Assembly: GCF_000153345.1 (NCBI RefSeq)
Contig: NZ_CH724126.1
Location: 853,600 to 886,030, forward strand
Length of the DNA: 32,431 bases
Source of the DNA: Neptuniibacter caesariensis
GTDB lineage: Bacteria; Pseudomonadota; Gammaproteobacteria; Pseudomonadales; Balneatricaceae
Direction: 5' to 3'
Shown here piece after piece: positions 8,358-17,589 of this stretch. The position numbers and the translations under genes were made by a program. Positions within the stretch are counted from its first letter, which is position 1. Every line of letters starts with the position of its first letter. The notes beneath the pieces were generated by a model. It saw only the letters and a list, made by a program, of their open reading frames with translations, had not been told where the DNA came from and did not search any database.

Positions 8358-8717
8358 ATGAGTAAGTATATGAATCCTGAAAGGCGGATATATCCCCGTT
8401 TGAATGTGAATATAGCGGCGGAACTTTCTACCAGGGAGGGAGAAACAGCTGATGTAACTCTGATCAACTTAAGTCTGGGAGGCATGTTGGTCGAGGGCGG
8501 TCCTGAGATGGCCGAGTTAAAACCACCTGTGCAGGGTGCACCGTTGGAGCTTTATCTGCATTTTGGCTTAGCGGATGGACCTGTACATTGTTTATGTCGA
8601 GTGGTCTATAACCAGCGCCAGTCGCAGCGCTGTTTGCGCTACGGGCTATCGATTCTAAGTGTTGATCATCAGGCCTCGGAACGGTTGCAGGCTTATATTC
8701 AGCAGCAGCTCAAGTAG
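8358..8717 (+). CDS. PilZ-domain c-di-GMP-binding protein
   Basis: The 119-residue single-domain protein carries both PilZ ligand motifs: RxxxR (R10-IYP-R14) and the downstream N37-x-S-x-x-G (NLSLGG). The beta-barrel continues to PVHCLCRVVYNQ, with a C-terminal helix ending LQAYIQQQLK. Intact motifs predict c-di-GMP binding; the downstream target is unknown. A second in-frame ATG four codons in (8370) is an alternative start, as neither has a strong ribosome binding site. It is divergent from dapC and its last 8 bp overlap the convergent RND permease gene. Confidence 0.88.
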   Translation: MSKYMNPERRIYPRLNVNIAAELSTREGETADVTLINLSLGGMLVEGGPEMAELKPPVQGAPLELYLHFGLADGPVHCLCRVVYNQRQSQRCLRYGLSILSVDHQASERLQAYIQQQLK

Positions 8718-11700
8718 TCTGAGCCGCTGCTTTTTCTGATGCTTCTGGGCTTGAAGTGTCAAGGCCTGCATTATCAAGGTCAGGGCTGTCGAGTCCGAAT
8801 TTAGCCCTGACCTCTTCAATAATGGTCAGGGTTGCTGGGACAAACAGCAGAATCAGGACAGTGCCATAAGCCAGACCGAAGACAATTGCCACGGCCATAG
8901 GGATCAGGAACTGTGCTTGTAGAGAGGTTTCGAACAGGATCGGCGTCAGGCCAGCGATGGTTGTCAGGGATGTAAGCAGAACCGCACGTAGGCGCTGGCA
9001 TGCGGCTTCAACAATCGCGTCCTGTATCGCCATACCTCGTTTCCTGAGTTCCTTGTAGAAGGTCACCAGAACGATTGAGTCATTGATCACGATCCCTGAT
9101 AAACCAAAACAGCCGAACAGAGAAAGGATTGTCATACTCAGTCCCATGACCCCGTGACCTAAAATAGCTCCGGTCAGACCCAGCGGGATGGCCAGCATCA
9201 CCGCAATTGGCCAGCTGTATGAAGCGAAAACCCAGGCGAGAATAATAAAAATCAGCGTTAGAGCCAGCATCAGGCCAAGCTTCATATCTTCAAGTGTTTC
9301 GCGCTGACTTTTATTCTTACCTTCGAAGCTGGCGTTGATTCCATATTGTCCAAGAATCTGATCCAGCTTACCTGCTTTGAGATCGGCGATGATCTCATCG
9401 GCATTGGCTGCACTTTCATCCAGGTCCGCGGTCACTTTGATTGAAAGCTGTCCATCAACTCGCGTGAGTGTGTCCAGGCCCTGTTTCGCTCTGAAGGTCA
9501 CTACGTTACTGAGTGGAGTTGTACCTCCGCTTGGCAGCACAACCGGTAACTGCTCTATACTGCTGAGACGGTCCCGCTCAGCTTCTGGTAGCTGGATTCG
9601 CACCTCGATCTCATCGCGGTTGTCATAAAAGTTTTGGACTTCAAGGCCATCAAAGGCAGTTCGCAGCTGACGGCCAACAGTATCCAGTGTTAGCCCTGCA
9701 GCTTTACCGGCCGGGGTCAACTCGTAGATCAGTTGGGATTTACCAAACGGCAGATCATCATCGATATTGCTCAGTCCCACGTAACCTTTGAGCACTTCCT
9801 GAAGGTCCAGTGAGGCTTGCTTTATGGTACGGATATCTGTACCGGAAAGTTTCACCTCGATAGGTTTGCCGGGTGGTCCGCTCTTGCTAACATCGATAGA
9901 GAATTTCTCAATGCCCGCCGGTAACTGAATCCGTTTTCGCCACTCTCTGTTGAGCTGGCTGGTACTCACTTCTCGGTCATCTCCAGGGAAAAGTTCAACC
10001 TGAAGAGAGCCGAATTCATCCCCACTATTTCCGGAAGCTGAGTTTCGCGAGAAGGCCGCGCTTCGCAGTTGCTGGAAAGCAACTTTAACGTTATCGCCGC
10101 CTAGGGCCTGATCTGTTTCTTCCAGCGTCTGATCAAGATGTTGTAGAAATTCGTCCACTCTGAACGAATCAGTACCGGCGACAAATTGCACGTTCGCGGT
10201 CATGGTGTCTCGTTCTACTGCGGGGAAGAAAGTGAATTTTATCCGACCGCCGGCCATCAGACCGATCGCAATAATAAAGATCGCGAAAGCTGTAGCTATG
10301 GTTGCGCCACGGTACTTCACCGCCATTCTGACGATCTTACGAAAGTGCACATCCTTGAAGTGATTAAAGCCATTATCCAAACGTATACGCAGCTTTGAAG
10401 GATGGAGGTCATCCACTTTCTTAATGCTGTGATGAAGATGACCAGGGAGAATCAGGAAGCACTCGACCAGAGACGCCAGGATCACACAGATAACCACGGT
10501 GGGGATATCAATCAAGATATTACCGATCGTTCCGCCGATTAAAAGCAGTGGCAGGAATGCTGCAATGGTGGTCATCGATGATGCCATAACCGGCGCAAGC
10601 ATACGGTGAGCACCGCCAATGGCTGCCTGTAAGCCGGGCTCGCCCATCTGCACGTGGGTCAGGGTGTCTTCGCCAACAACAATGGCATCATCGACAATAA
10701 TCCCCAGGGCCATAATGAGGCCGAAGAGACTGATCATATTGATCGTGCCGCCAATACCGTAAAGCACCGCAAGTGTCGCCATAAAGGAGACCGGAATACC
10801 GATAGTCACCCAGAATGCTACCCGTGCATTAAGGAACAGGAACAGAATAGCGATCACCAGAATTAATCCGCCCAGGCCATTTTTCAGTAGCAGATTGATT
10901 CGCTGCTGAACCGGTTGCCATCGCTCATCGTATGTCACCATGGTGATATTTTCTGGCAGGGTCGGACGGATCTCTTCAAGCCACTCGTTAAGAATGGCGG
11001 CAGATTTCAGTGTGTCCTGGGTTTCTGTCCTGCGCAGGCGGACCATTACCGCGGGCTCTCCTTTATATTTGAGGAGAACCTGACTATCTTTGGTTGCCAG
11101 TGACACATCGGCAATATCACCAAGACGTACCAGACGTCCTTCGTTATCGGTGATTACGGGTAACTGGCGGTAACCTTCGACATCTCGCTGTTGGTTCAGG
11201 CTGCGTATCTGGCGTGAGCCGTCGCCTTTGGCTGCCGTTCCTGCAGGCAGGTCCAGACTTCGTTGACGGATGCTGGAGGCGATATCAGCCATTGTCATAT
11301 CCAGCTCGTTGAGTTGAGATGCGGGCAGTTCAATGCGGATCTGTTTGTCAGGCAGGCCAGTAAAGTCGACTTTGTTTATTCCCCGGCTCAACAGCTCCTG
11401 CTCAAAGCGCTGGGCAAAGGGACGGAGTTCTTCCAGCGAACCATTTTTACTACTAAGAATCAGGCTGGCGATCTGCTCATAACGAATAATTCGCTGGGTC
11501 AGTGGCTCTTCTACATCAGAGGGCAGTTCACTGCGAACACTGTCAATCTTCTGTTTTACTTCATCGAGGAGATAATCGACATCGGTGTCTTCATCTACTT
11601 CGATACGAATTGAGGCCGAACCTTGTAAAGCCGTTGAGTAGAGTGCATCGATACCGGTCAGTGATTTCAGTTCTTCCTCGATTGGCAGGATGATCGAGCT

Positions 11701-11904
11701 TTCTATATCCTCTGCAGCGGCACCACTCCAGGGGACAGAGACCGTAATGACATCCAATTCGAAAGAGGGGAAAAACTGCGTGTTAAGTTTTTTAAGTCCC
11801 CAGACACCGGCCAGGATCATCAGCAGCATAAACAGGTTAGCCGCGACTCTGTGGCTGGCAAAAACAGCCGTCAGGTTTTGCAAAGGCCCCTGATAATTAT
11901 TCAT
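8710..11904 (-). CDS. RND-family efflux permease (AcrB/HAE-type)
   Basis: Inner-membrane, proton-driven exporter of 1064 residues, the full length for the family. It has a first membrane helix at about 16-37, two large periplasmic loops and the central and C-terminal membrane bundles. The proton-relay aspartates of helix 4 are D405-D406 in GIIVDDAIVVGED. In helix 10 the sequence is LSGIVINDSIVLV rather than the lysine-bearing SAKNAIL of AcrB; this is usual in a separate RND subgroup and I do not treat it as damage. Substrates cannot be predicted. The start overlaps the preceding membrane fusion gene by 8 bp. No TolC-type gene is nearby, so the outer-membrane channel must be encoded elsewhere. 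Confidence 0.94.
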   Translation of the reverse strand: MNNYQGPLQNLTAVFASHRVAANLFMLLMILAGVWGLKKLNTQFFPSFELDVITVSVPWSGAAAEDIESSIILPIEEELKSLTGIDALYSTALQGSASIRIEVDEDTDVDYLLDEVKQKIDSVRSELPSDVEEPLTQRIIRYEQIASLILSSKNGSLEELRPFAQRFEQELLSRGINKVDFTGLPDKQIRIELPASQLNELDMTMADIASSIRQRSLDLPAGTAAKGDGSRQIRSLNQQRDVEGYRQLPVITDNEGRLVRLGDIADVSLATKDSQVLLKYKGEPAVMVRLRRTETQDTLKSAAILNEWLEEIRPTLPENITMVTYDERWQPVQQRINLLLKNGLGGLILVIAILFLFLNARVAFWVTIGIPVSFMATLAVLYGIGGTINMISLFGLIMALGIIVDDAIVVGEDTLTHVQMGEPGLQAAIGGAHRMLAPVMASSMTTIAAFLPLLLIGGTIGNILIDIPTVVICVILASLVECFLILPGHLHHSIKKVDDLHPSKLRIRLDNGFNHFKDVHFRKIVRMAVKYRGATIATAFAIFIIAIGLMAGGRIKFTFFPAVERDTMTANVQFVAGTDSFRVDEFLQHLDQTLEETDQALGGDNVKVAFQQLRSAAFSRNSASGNSGDEFGSLQVELFPGDDREVSTSQLNREWRKRIQLPAGIEKFSIDVSKSGPPGKPIEVKLSGTDIRTIKQASLDLQEVLKGYVGLSNIDDDLPFGKSQLIYELTPAGKAAGLTLDTVGRQLRTAFDGLEVQNFYDNRDEIEVRIQLPEAERDRLSSIEQLPVVLPSGGTTPLSNVVTFRAKQGLDTLTRVDGQLSIKVTADLDESAANADEIIADLKAGKLDQILGQYGINASFEGKNKSQRETLEDMKLGLMLALTLIFIILAWVFASYSWPIAVMLAIPLGLTGAILGHGVMGLSMTILSLFGCFGLSGIVINDSIVLVTFYKELRKRGMAIQDAIVEAACQRLRAVLLTSLTTIAGLTPILFETSLQAQFLIPMAVAIVFGLAYGTVLILLFVPATLTIIEEVRAKFGLDSPDLDNAGLDTSSPEASEKAAAQTT

Positions 11905-13195
11905 TGCCTGTACCTGCCGCCGCGGTGTCAGTATTGATGCTGATGTCTTTTACTCTTAGACCAGAAATAGCATTAGGCAGTTGTGTCGTGATGATTCTAT
12001 CCCCGGCGCTAATGGTGTTACTCCGGACAAGAACTTGAGGTTTCCCCGTTTCATTGGAGTCTCCAATTCGCTCCACCTTAACCGCTTCAAGGCGCCCTTC
12101 GCTGGTAACCCGGTAGACTCTATCCAGGCCATAAAGCGATTGCGGAGGCAGTGCGATAAGGTTCTCTTCCGCTGGTAGCTGCACCTCAATGGCCAAAGAC
12201 CGGCCTGGTTCAGGTAGGTAAGTATCAGAGTTAATGCGGAATAACGCGTCTACGCCTGCGCGGCCGCCATTAACTTCTGCGGCAATTCGGTCAAGTGTCA
12301 GATTCAGCAACTGGCCATCGATACTGCCTTGAGCGATGGCTGCATCGTCTTGGTTGTTCTGGCGAAGCTTGGGCAGCACTCGATTCGGAATTTGAGCGCG
12401 GACTTCAAGGCGTTTCTGGCTATACAAGCCTATCAAAGCATCTCCGGCTCTGACCCGATCACCAGGGGCAACACTAAGGCTGGCGACTCGGCCATCAAAG
12501 GGCGCTTTTATCTGGGTACGCTGCAGATCAAGGTTTGCCGCCTGTAGCAGGCTTTGGGCGCGTTTCAGCTGGGATTCAAGTTGTGCAAGTCGGTTTGGAT
12601 GATCTGCGATATCGCGCTCTCGCTGAGTAAGAGAGAGGGACTGTTGCTGATAAGCCTGGCGAGCCGAATCAAGTTGTTCCTGGCTGCTAACTTTACGTTT
12701 AATCAGGTTTTCATAACGTCTTACTGTTTTCAGGCTGAGCTGTAGCAGATTTTTCTCGATCTTTAGCGCTTTTAGATCGGTTTGATGGCGAACTTTCTCT
12801 GCTTCTATCTGAGCAAGGTAGTTATCAACATCGGCCTGACGTTGATCGACTAATAGCCTGGCATCACTGTCATCCAGTTGAATCAGCAGTTGGTCAGGCG
12901 CAATGATCTTGCCTTCATCGGTATGCACCTCTTCTACGAAGGCCGTAACCGCTGCAGTTACGCGAGTCATGCGTGGTGACTCTACCTTGCCATAAAGGAC
13001 CAGGGAGGGTTGATGAGTACCGGCTTGTGCGGCGATCGTTTGTACACTCCATACCTTTTCGGAGATAGGCCTGGAGGGGGCTTGCGGCTTACTCTTCATC
13101 AATACGATGAAAGCTACAATCGCGATGGCTAAGATCGCTATAGGTAATAGCCATTTGATAAGGGTGGATCGATTATCTGTTGGTGCAGCGCTCAT
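11897..13195 (-). CDS. RND efflux membrane fusion protein (periplasmic adaptor)
   Basis: Adaptor linking the RND permease to an outer-membrane channel. From the ATG at 13195 the protein is 432 aa, with an N-terminal membrane anchor (KWLLPIAILAIAIVAFIVLM), a lipoyl-like half (VTAAVTAFVEEVHTDEGKIIAPDQLLIQL), a long alpha hairpin rich in Gln, Leu and Lys, the second lipoyl half (IKAPFDGRVASLSVAPGDRVRAGDALIGL) and a beta-barrel C-terminal part. GGAAAACGAA precedes the ATG; a TTG four codons upstream is a poorer start. It is translationally coupled to the permease. No TetR or LysR regulator is adjacent, but palindromes lie just upstream of the start. Confidence 0.93.
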   Translation of the reverse strand: MSAAPTDNRSTLIKWLLPIAILAIAIVAFIVLMKSKPQAPSRPISEKVWSVQTIAAQAGTHQPSLVLYGKVESPRMTRVTAAVTAFVEEVHTDEGKIIAPDQLLIQLDDSDARLLVDQRQADVDNYLAQIEAEKVRHQTDLKALKIEKNLLQLSLKTVRRYENLIKRKVSSQEQLDSARQAYQQQSLSLTQRERDIADHPNRLAQLESQLKRAQSLLQAANLDLQRTQIKAPFDGRVASLSVAPGDRVRAGDALIGLYSQKRLEVRAQIPNRVLPKLRQNNQDDAAIAQGSIDGQLLNLTLDRIAAEVNGGRAGVDALFRINSDTYLPEPGRSLAIEVQLPAEENLIALPPQSLYGLDRVYRVTSEGRLEAVKVERIGDSNETGKPQVLVRSNTISAGDRIITTQLPNAISGLRVKDISINTDTAAAGTGNE

Positions 13196-13219
13196 TTCGT
13201 TTTCCAATGCTCACAAGGA

Positions 13220-13239
13220 ATACAATGTATAGGCCTATA
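13220..13239 (-). promoter_or_regulatory. Adjacent palindromes upstream of the RND operon (possible operator)
   Basis: ATACAATGTAT (13220-13230) is a perfect odd-centred palindrome and TATAGGCCTATA (13228-13239) a perfect 12-bp palindrome that overlaps it by 3 bp. They lie about 25-45 bp upstream of the operon ATG, just downstream of a possible -10 (TAATAT, leftward). The position suits a repressor site. The 12-mer ATACAATGTATA recurs at 23487-23498. Confidence 0.45.
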
Positions 13240-13338
13240 TTAGCTGATTAAAAACTAGAAGGTCAGCAACCGTTGCGTATCTTTACAATTCCGCTCTGAG
13301 TGCTAACTTACTGAAATTCCTATCATCAGGAGAATAAT

Positions 13339-14181
13339 ATGCATACGGATAGCGTACGTTGTCTGAATCCAACTGGATTTCACAACATGGTTTACCATGA
13401 ATGGGGCAGCGCAGAAAATGACCGTGTCATCGTTTGTGTACATGGATTGGCTCGCAACAGTAGGGATTTTGATGAACTGGCGTTAGCCCTTTCCCGGGAT
13501 TACCGGGTAGTCTGCCCTGATATTGTCGGACGTGGCGAGAGCGATTGGTTACCGGCAGGTCAGGTTTATGGTTTGCCGCAGTATCTGAACGATATCAATA
13601 CCTTATTAGCGCGTTTGAACGTTGATCAGGTGGATTGGATAGGTACCTCAATGGGTGGCATCATCGGTATGAGTCTGGCAGCATTGCCGAATTCTCCGAT
13701 TAAGCATCTGGTGTTAAATGATATCGGTGCTTTTGTTCCGGCCACTGCGTTAGCTCGAATTTCAGACTATCTGGGTGATAAACGCTTTGAAACCATCGAA
13801 GCGGTCGAAGCTTACATGCGCAATACCTATGTCGCTTTTAAAGATCTGAGCGATTCCCAATGGCGCCATTTGGTAAAACATGGCTGCAAGCCGCTCGATG
13901 ATGGTAGCTACTGCCTGCATTATGATCCCGCCATTGCCCAGGCAACTCAGGCAGCGGTTCAGGATGTTGATCTGTGGCCAGTATGGTCAGCGGTCAATAT
14001 ACCGCAGTTGCTTATTTGGGGTGAGGAATCTGACGTGTTACAGGAAGAAACCGTGCGAAAGATGCAGGCAAACGATAAACTGGATCTTTATTCTGTGCCG
14101 GGGGTACCGCATGTGCCTTCGTTGATGGAGTCTGATCAGATCCATCGTGTACAGCAATGGTTAAGAGATCATCGTAAATAA
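13339..14181 (+). CDS. Alpha/beta hydrolase
   Basis: The 280-residue alpha/beta-hydrolase-fold enzyme has the full predicted triad: nucleophile S104 in GTSMGG, acid D232 in WGEESDVL and H258 in VPGVPHVPSL. The oxyanion-hole segment is HGLARNSRDF, followed by PDIVGRGESDW. It is probably cytoplasmic, as no signal peptide is seen; the substrate is unknown (esterase or lactonase types are possible). A good AGGAG lies 7 nt before the ATG. It starts a rightward three-gene set, followed after 15 bp by a kinase. Confidence 0.9.
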   Translation: MHTDSVRCLNPTGFHNMVYHEWGSAENDRVIVCVHGLARNSRDFDELALALSRDYRVVCPDIVGRGESDWLPAGQVYGLPQYLNDINTLLARLNVDQVDWIGTSMGGIIGMSLAALPNSPIKHLVLNDIGAFVPATALARISDYLGDKRFETIEAVEAYMRNTYVAFKDLSDSQWRHLVKHGCKPLDDGSYCLHYDPAIAQATQAAVQDVDLWPVWSAVNIPQLLIWGEESDVLQEETVRKMQANDKLDLYSVPGVPHVPSLMESDQIHRVQQWLRDHRK

Positions 14182-14196
14182 TCTAAGGAGCATTGG

Positions 14197-15201
14197 ATGG
14201 GCGTTATTACCCGTTGGCCTCAGGATCAGTTATGCCTTAGCTACAGAGAACGTGAAGAAGCGGTTGCTGCGGTTGAGAAAGCCTTTGCATCTACTTTGGA
14301 ATCGCTCAAGGTCGATATCGGGCTGGTGGATATGTTCGAAGCGATCTATGTGCCTTTAGGTGCCTGGTTAGCGTGCCGAAAACGGCAGAAAGACGGGCCG
14401 TTAGTGATGGGAATTAATGGGGCGCAAGGGGCAGGTAAATCAACCCTGTTCAATCTGATCGAGGTTATTCTCACTGAGGGTTTCGGATTAAAAGTAGTCG
14501 GTTTTTCGATTGATGATCTCTATAAAACCTATGATGAACGTGTAGAACTATCTGAGACGATTCATCCGTTACTTCGGACCCGAGGAGTTCCTGGAACACA
14601 TGATGTTGGCCTGGGTGTAGAGATTCTGAACTCCCTGAAAAACAGTGATGAGAATACAGTCACTAAGATCCCTGTATTCGATAAATCTACTGATGATCGC
14701 TGCCAGGCTGCTGTATGGCAGGAGTGGGTTGGGCCTGCAGATGTCATTGTTCTAGAAGGCTGGTGTGTTGGAGCAGACCCGCAAGCACCTGAAGCGCTGG
14801 TGGAACCGATCAATGCTTTGGAAAAAGAGAAGGATCCAAACGGTGCCTGGCGCGATTATGTTAATGCGCAATTAGCGGGTGCCTACAGCGAGCTATTTTC
14901 GATGATCGAAGTCCTGGTGATGCTCAAAGTGCCAAGTATGGATGCGGTGTTCGAATGGCGCTCGTTACAGGAGAAGAAGCTCGCTGAGCGAGTTAAATAC
15001 ATTTACGACACCCAGCAGCCTACTGAGCATTTAAGGATAATGAATGAGGAGCAGATTCAGCGCTTTATTCAGCACTATGAGCGTTTGACGCGGCATATGC
15101 TGGAGGAGATGCCATCAAGAGCTGATATTACCCTGCACCTGAATGACAACCATAAGATCTCCGAGATCACTATTAATAATCCGCTGCAAAGCTGTGGATA
15201 A
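14197..15201 (+). CDS. P-loop kinase, D-glycerate 3-kinase-like
   Basis: The 334-residue P-loop NTPase has a Walker A at 75-82 (GAQGAGKS) followed by GFSIDDLYKTYDERVEL, HPLLRTRGVPGTHDVGLG and IVLEGWCVGADPQ. This is the pattern of the plant/cyanobacterial-type glycerate kinase family (GLYK, phosphoribulokinase-related), which phosphorylates D-glycerate to 3-phosphoglycerate. The family call is fairly firm; the substrate is inferred. An AAGGAG Shine-Dalgarno lies 7 nt before the ATG. It is sandwiched between the hydrolase and a lipoprotein gene (8-bp gap), so the three are probably one transcript. Confidence 0.85.
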   Translation: MGVITRWPQDQLCLSYREREEAVAAVEKAFASTLESLKVDIGLVDMFEAIYVPLGAWLACRKRQKDGPLVMGINGAQGAGKSTLFNLIEVILTEGFGLKVVGFSIDDLYKTYDERVELSETIHPLLRTRGVPGTHDVGLGVEILNSLKNSDENTVTKIPVFDKSTDDRCQAAVWQEWVGPADVIVLEGWCVGADPQAPEALVEPINALEKEKDPNGAWRDYVNAQLAGAYSELFSMIEVLVMLKVPSMDAVFEWRSLQEKKLAERVKYIYDTQQPTEHLRIMNEEQIQRFIQHYERLTRHMLEEMPSRADITLHLNDNHKISEITINNPLQSCG

Positions 15202-15209
15202 GGAAGCGC

Positions 15210-15860
15210 ATGCGTAAATTTGTTAGATCTATCTGTTTGGCATCGGCCTTGTCATTACTGGCAGGTTGTCAGACAGCTTATTACTCCGCGATGGAGCAAG
15301 TCGGTATCCATAAGCGTGATATTTTGGTTGATCGTGTTGAAGATGCCCGCGAGTCACAGGAAGATGCTCAGGAACAGTTCCGAGATGCGTTGGAACAGTT
15401 CAGGTCAGTTGTGAGCTTTGATGGCGGTGAGCTGGATACCCTATACAATCGGTTGCAGGGTGAGTATGACGACAGTGTTGCCGCCGCTGAGGATGTGAGT
15501 GCGCGAATTCGCAAGGTTGAACAAGTCTCAGAAGATCTGTTCGAGGAATGGGAAGATGAGCTGACGAAATACAGCAACCGTAAACTACGTGATCAGAGTG
15601 CGGCAAAACTGCGTACCACTAAGGCACGCTATGCCGAGTTGTTACGTAGTCTGAAAAAAGCCGAAAAGCGTATGCCGCCTGTACTCAGTGCGCTGCAGGA
15701 TAACGTGCTTTATCTTAAGCATAACCTGAATGCCCGAGCGGTGGGCTCACTGAAATCTGAATATCGTGGTATCAAAAGCAATATTGATCTGCTTATCAGA
15801 GACATGGAAAAAGCGATCGCAGATTCGGATCGCTTTATTAAACAGATGGAACAAGGGTGA
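15210..15860 (+). CDS. DUF2959-type coiled-coil lipoprotein
   Basis: The 216-residue protein has a lipoprotein signal peptide with lipobox LLAGC (Cys20), so it should be lipid-anchored in the envelope. The mature part is almost wholly helical and highly charged (RVEDARESQEDAQEQFRDALEQFRSVVSF and later KKAEKRM), matching the DUF2959 family as I remember it. Function is unknown. AAGGAAGCGC precedes the ATG. It is the last gene of the hydrolase/kinase operon and convergent with another lipoprotein gene. Confidence 0.88.
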   Translation: MRKFVRSICLASALSLLAGCQTAYYSAMEQVGIHKRDILVDRVEDARESQEDAQEQFRDALEQFRSVVSFDGGELDTLYNRLQGEYDDSVAAAEDVSARIRKVEQVSEDLFEEWEDELTKYSNRKLRDQSAAKLRTTKARYAELLRSLKKAEKRMPPVLSALQDNVLYLKHNLNARAVGSLKSEYRGIKSNIDLLIRDMEKAIADSDRFIKQMEQG

Positions 15861-15879
15861 GTCTTATCTGTCCCAAATC

Positions 15880-15899
15880 AGGTTAGATATCTAAGCCTA
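15880..15899. repeat. Palindrome between convergent lipoprotein genes
   Basis: TTAGATATCTAA (15883-15894) is a perfect 12-bp palindrome, extended by AGG and CCT arms with a one-base bulge. It lies between two convergent genes, but no T run follows on either strand, so a terminator role is only possible. Confidence 0.4.
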
Positions 15900-16583
15900 G
15901 ATCGGTAAGAAGGTCATCGACGCCGCGCCATGAACCACTCGGTTAATGGTGCGGCTTGTTTTATCAGAGATCACGTCCGCCATAATATCCTGACCGCCAA
16001 TGAGTTTTCCCATGATGCGTTCAAAGCTGTAATTGGTAATTCCCTCTTCTGAAACACCATTGCTGAGAATATACAGATTGCCCTGAGGATCTTTGCGATT
16101 GTTCAGGTGCCAGGCGACGGATTCCAGGTTGCGTGCTGAGTTATACAGCTTTTGCTGATCAAGGTCGTCGAGAATAAATATCTCCTGTTTACCCTCATAA
16201 GCGCGATCGAGCATTCCCGTGATACCGGCCATGATTGCGAAGACCCGATCACCTTCGAAGTTATCTGAAAATGCGAGTGGTACTGCAGCAACACCGTCCA
16301 GATTATTGAGTTCAGCGAATCCGTCCGGGAGCCGCTGAGTGGGAAAAAGTTGTTCCAGACGCTTATCTACCGTCATTCCCGGAACTTTCTGTAGCTCTTT
16401 AGGATTACGCTTGTAAAGCTTGATCGTTAATTCACGAGAGAGTTTACGCCAGTTTTTAATGCTCAGGTCGGCAACCATGTCGATGTCAGACTTGGCCAGG
16501 TTTTTTACGTCAAAGGGTTTGGCATTTTTATCCATACATCCTGACGCAAAGATAAGTACCATAGAGAGAAGCAATAGACGCAT
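15897..16583 (-). CDS. Conserved hypothetical lipoprotein, 228 aa
   Basis: An N-terminal lipoprotein signal (MRLLLLSMVLIFASGC) with Cys16 as the lipidated residue predicts envelope anchoring. I do not recognise the family by number. The mature region has a helical N-terminal part (LSIKNWRKLSRELTIKLYKRNPKELQ), a possible membrane-proximal hydrophobic patch (VFAIMAGITGMLDRAYEG) and a conserved-looking C-terminus (TSRTINRVVHGAASMTFLPI). AAGGG lies 6 nt before the ATG. It is divergent from the ketosamine-kinase-like gene with only about 80 bp between. Confidence 0.8.
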   Translation of the reverse strand: MRLLLLSMVLIFASGCMDKNAKPFDVKNLAKSDIDMVADLSIKNWRKLSRELTIKLYKRNPKELQKVPGMTVDKRLEQLFPTQRLPDGFAELNNLDGVAAVPLAFSDNFEGDRVFAIMAGITGMLDRAYEGKQEIFILDDLDQQKLYNSARNLESVAWHLNNRKDPQGNLYILSNGVSEEGITNYSFERIMGKLIGGQDIMADVISDKTSRTINRVVHGAASMTFLPI

Positions 16584-16665
16584 GGGATCCCTTAATAATG
16601 CGTTTAACAGTTCCTGAAACTATAAATGCAGAGGGATGAGCTATTCAAGTGGAGACAGAGCAGCC

Positions 16666-17508
16666 ATGAAAGGATTAGATACCTGGTTAATGCAGCAAGG
16701 TCTTAGTATCCAGAAAGATCAGAATGTTTCAGGGGGCTGTGTGGCAGTCTCTAGAAGGCTGACATTGAGTAATGGACAACAGGTATTTGTTAAATCAATG
16801 GACAAGCCAGCCACAGGATTATTCAGGGCAGAAGCGGCTGGTTTAAAGGCATTGGGAGAATGTACTGACATATCCGTGCCTGAGGTCATTTATACCGGAG
16901 AAGACTGCCTGATTCTCGACTATATAGAGACGGGTGAAAGATCAGGTGATTTTGAGCAGCTGTTAGGGCAACAGTTAGCTAGCTTGCATCAGATGTCGGT
17001 TCCCTCTTTTGGTTTTACGTTGAATACCTTTTGTGGCTCCACGGAACAGCCTAATCTGAGCACTTCTGATGGTTACGCGTTTTATGCTGAACATCGTTTT
17101 GGGTATTTGGCTCGACAGTGCTTTGAACAACAGTTAATTGGTAAAGAAACGCTAAGGGGTATTGAATCGATCTGTAATCGATTGCAAGAGCTGATACCGC
17201 AACAAGAGCCAGCTCTATTACATGGGGACCTTTGGGCAGGGAACGTAATGAGCGATCGACGGGGGCTGCCGATATTAATTGACCCCGCGGTATACTGGGG
17301 TTGGCCCGAAGCAGACCTGGCGATGACGCAATTGTTTGGTGGTTTTAGTCATGCTTTGTACCAGGCATATCAGGAAGTTTCTCCTTTAGAGAGAGGCTGG
17401 CGAGTGCGTTTCCAGATCTATAATCTGTGGCATCTATTGAATCATTTGTATCTGTTCGGGGAAAGTTACAGGGCAGATGTCATGGCCGTTGTAGCTAAAT
17501 ACCGTTAA
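16666..17508 (+). CDS. Fructosamine/ketosamine-3-kinase family protein
   Basis: Members of this APH-like kinase family phosphorylate sugar adducts on protein amines (protein repair) or ribulosamines. Visible features are VFVKSM for the ATP lysine region, LLHGDLWAGNVM for the catalytic loop and LIDPAVYWGWPEADLAM for the metal-binding DPA segment. I place the start at the ATG at 16666 (280 aa; GGAG about 11 nt upstream), because an in-frame ATG at 16636 has its GAGGG directly adjacent and would add ten residues beyond the usual family start. The substrate is inferred from family. It stands alone, rightward, upstream of pdxH. Confidence 0.87.
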   Translation: MKGLDTWLMQQGLSIQKDQNVSGGCVAVSRRLTLSNGQQVFVKSMDKPATGLFRAEAAGLKALGECTDISVPEVIYTGEDCLILDYIETGERSGDFEQLLGQQLASLHQMSVPSFGFTLNTFCGSTEQPNLSTSDGYAFYAEHRFGYLARQCFEQQLIGKETLRGIESICNRLQELIPQQEPALLHGDLWAGNVMSDRRGLPILIDPAVYWGWPEADLAMTQLFGGFSHALYQAYQEVSPLERGWRVRFQIYNLWHLLNHLYLFGESYRADVMAVVAKYR

Positions 17509-17543
17509 GCACTGAAGCATATTTTTAACGTCTGAATTAATGC

Positions 17544-17549
17544 TATAGT
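17544..17549 (+). promoter_or_regulatory. Extended -10 promoter element upstream of pdxH
   Basis: TGCTATAGT (17541-17549) is an extended -10 with TATAGT as hexamer, about 40 bp before the pdxH ATG. A T-rich weak -35 (TTTTTA, 17522-17527) lies 16 bp upstream. Confidence 0.45.
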
Positions 17550-17589
17550 TGCTCAACTTTATGATGAACCCTGTTTACAAGAGACTTGT

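Noticed and set aside
11056-11060. Loss of the helix-10 lysine in the RND permease taken as inactivation
   Set aside because: The NDSIVLV form of helix 10 is normal in another RND subgroup and the helix-4 aspartate pair is intact.
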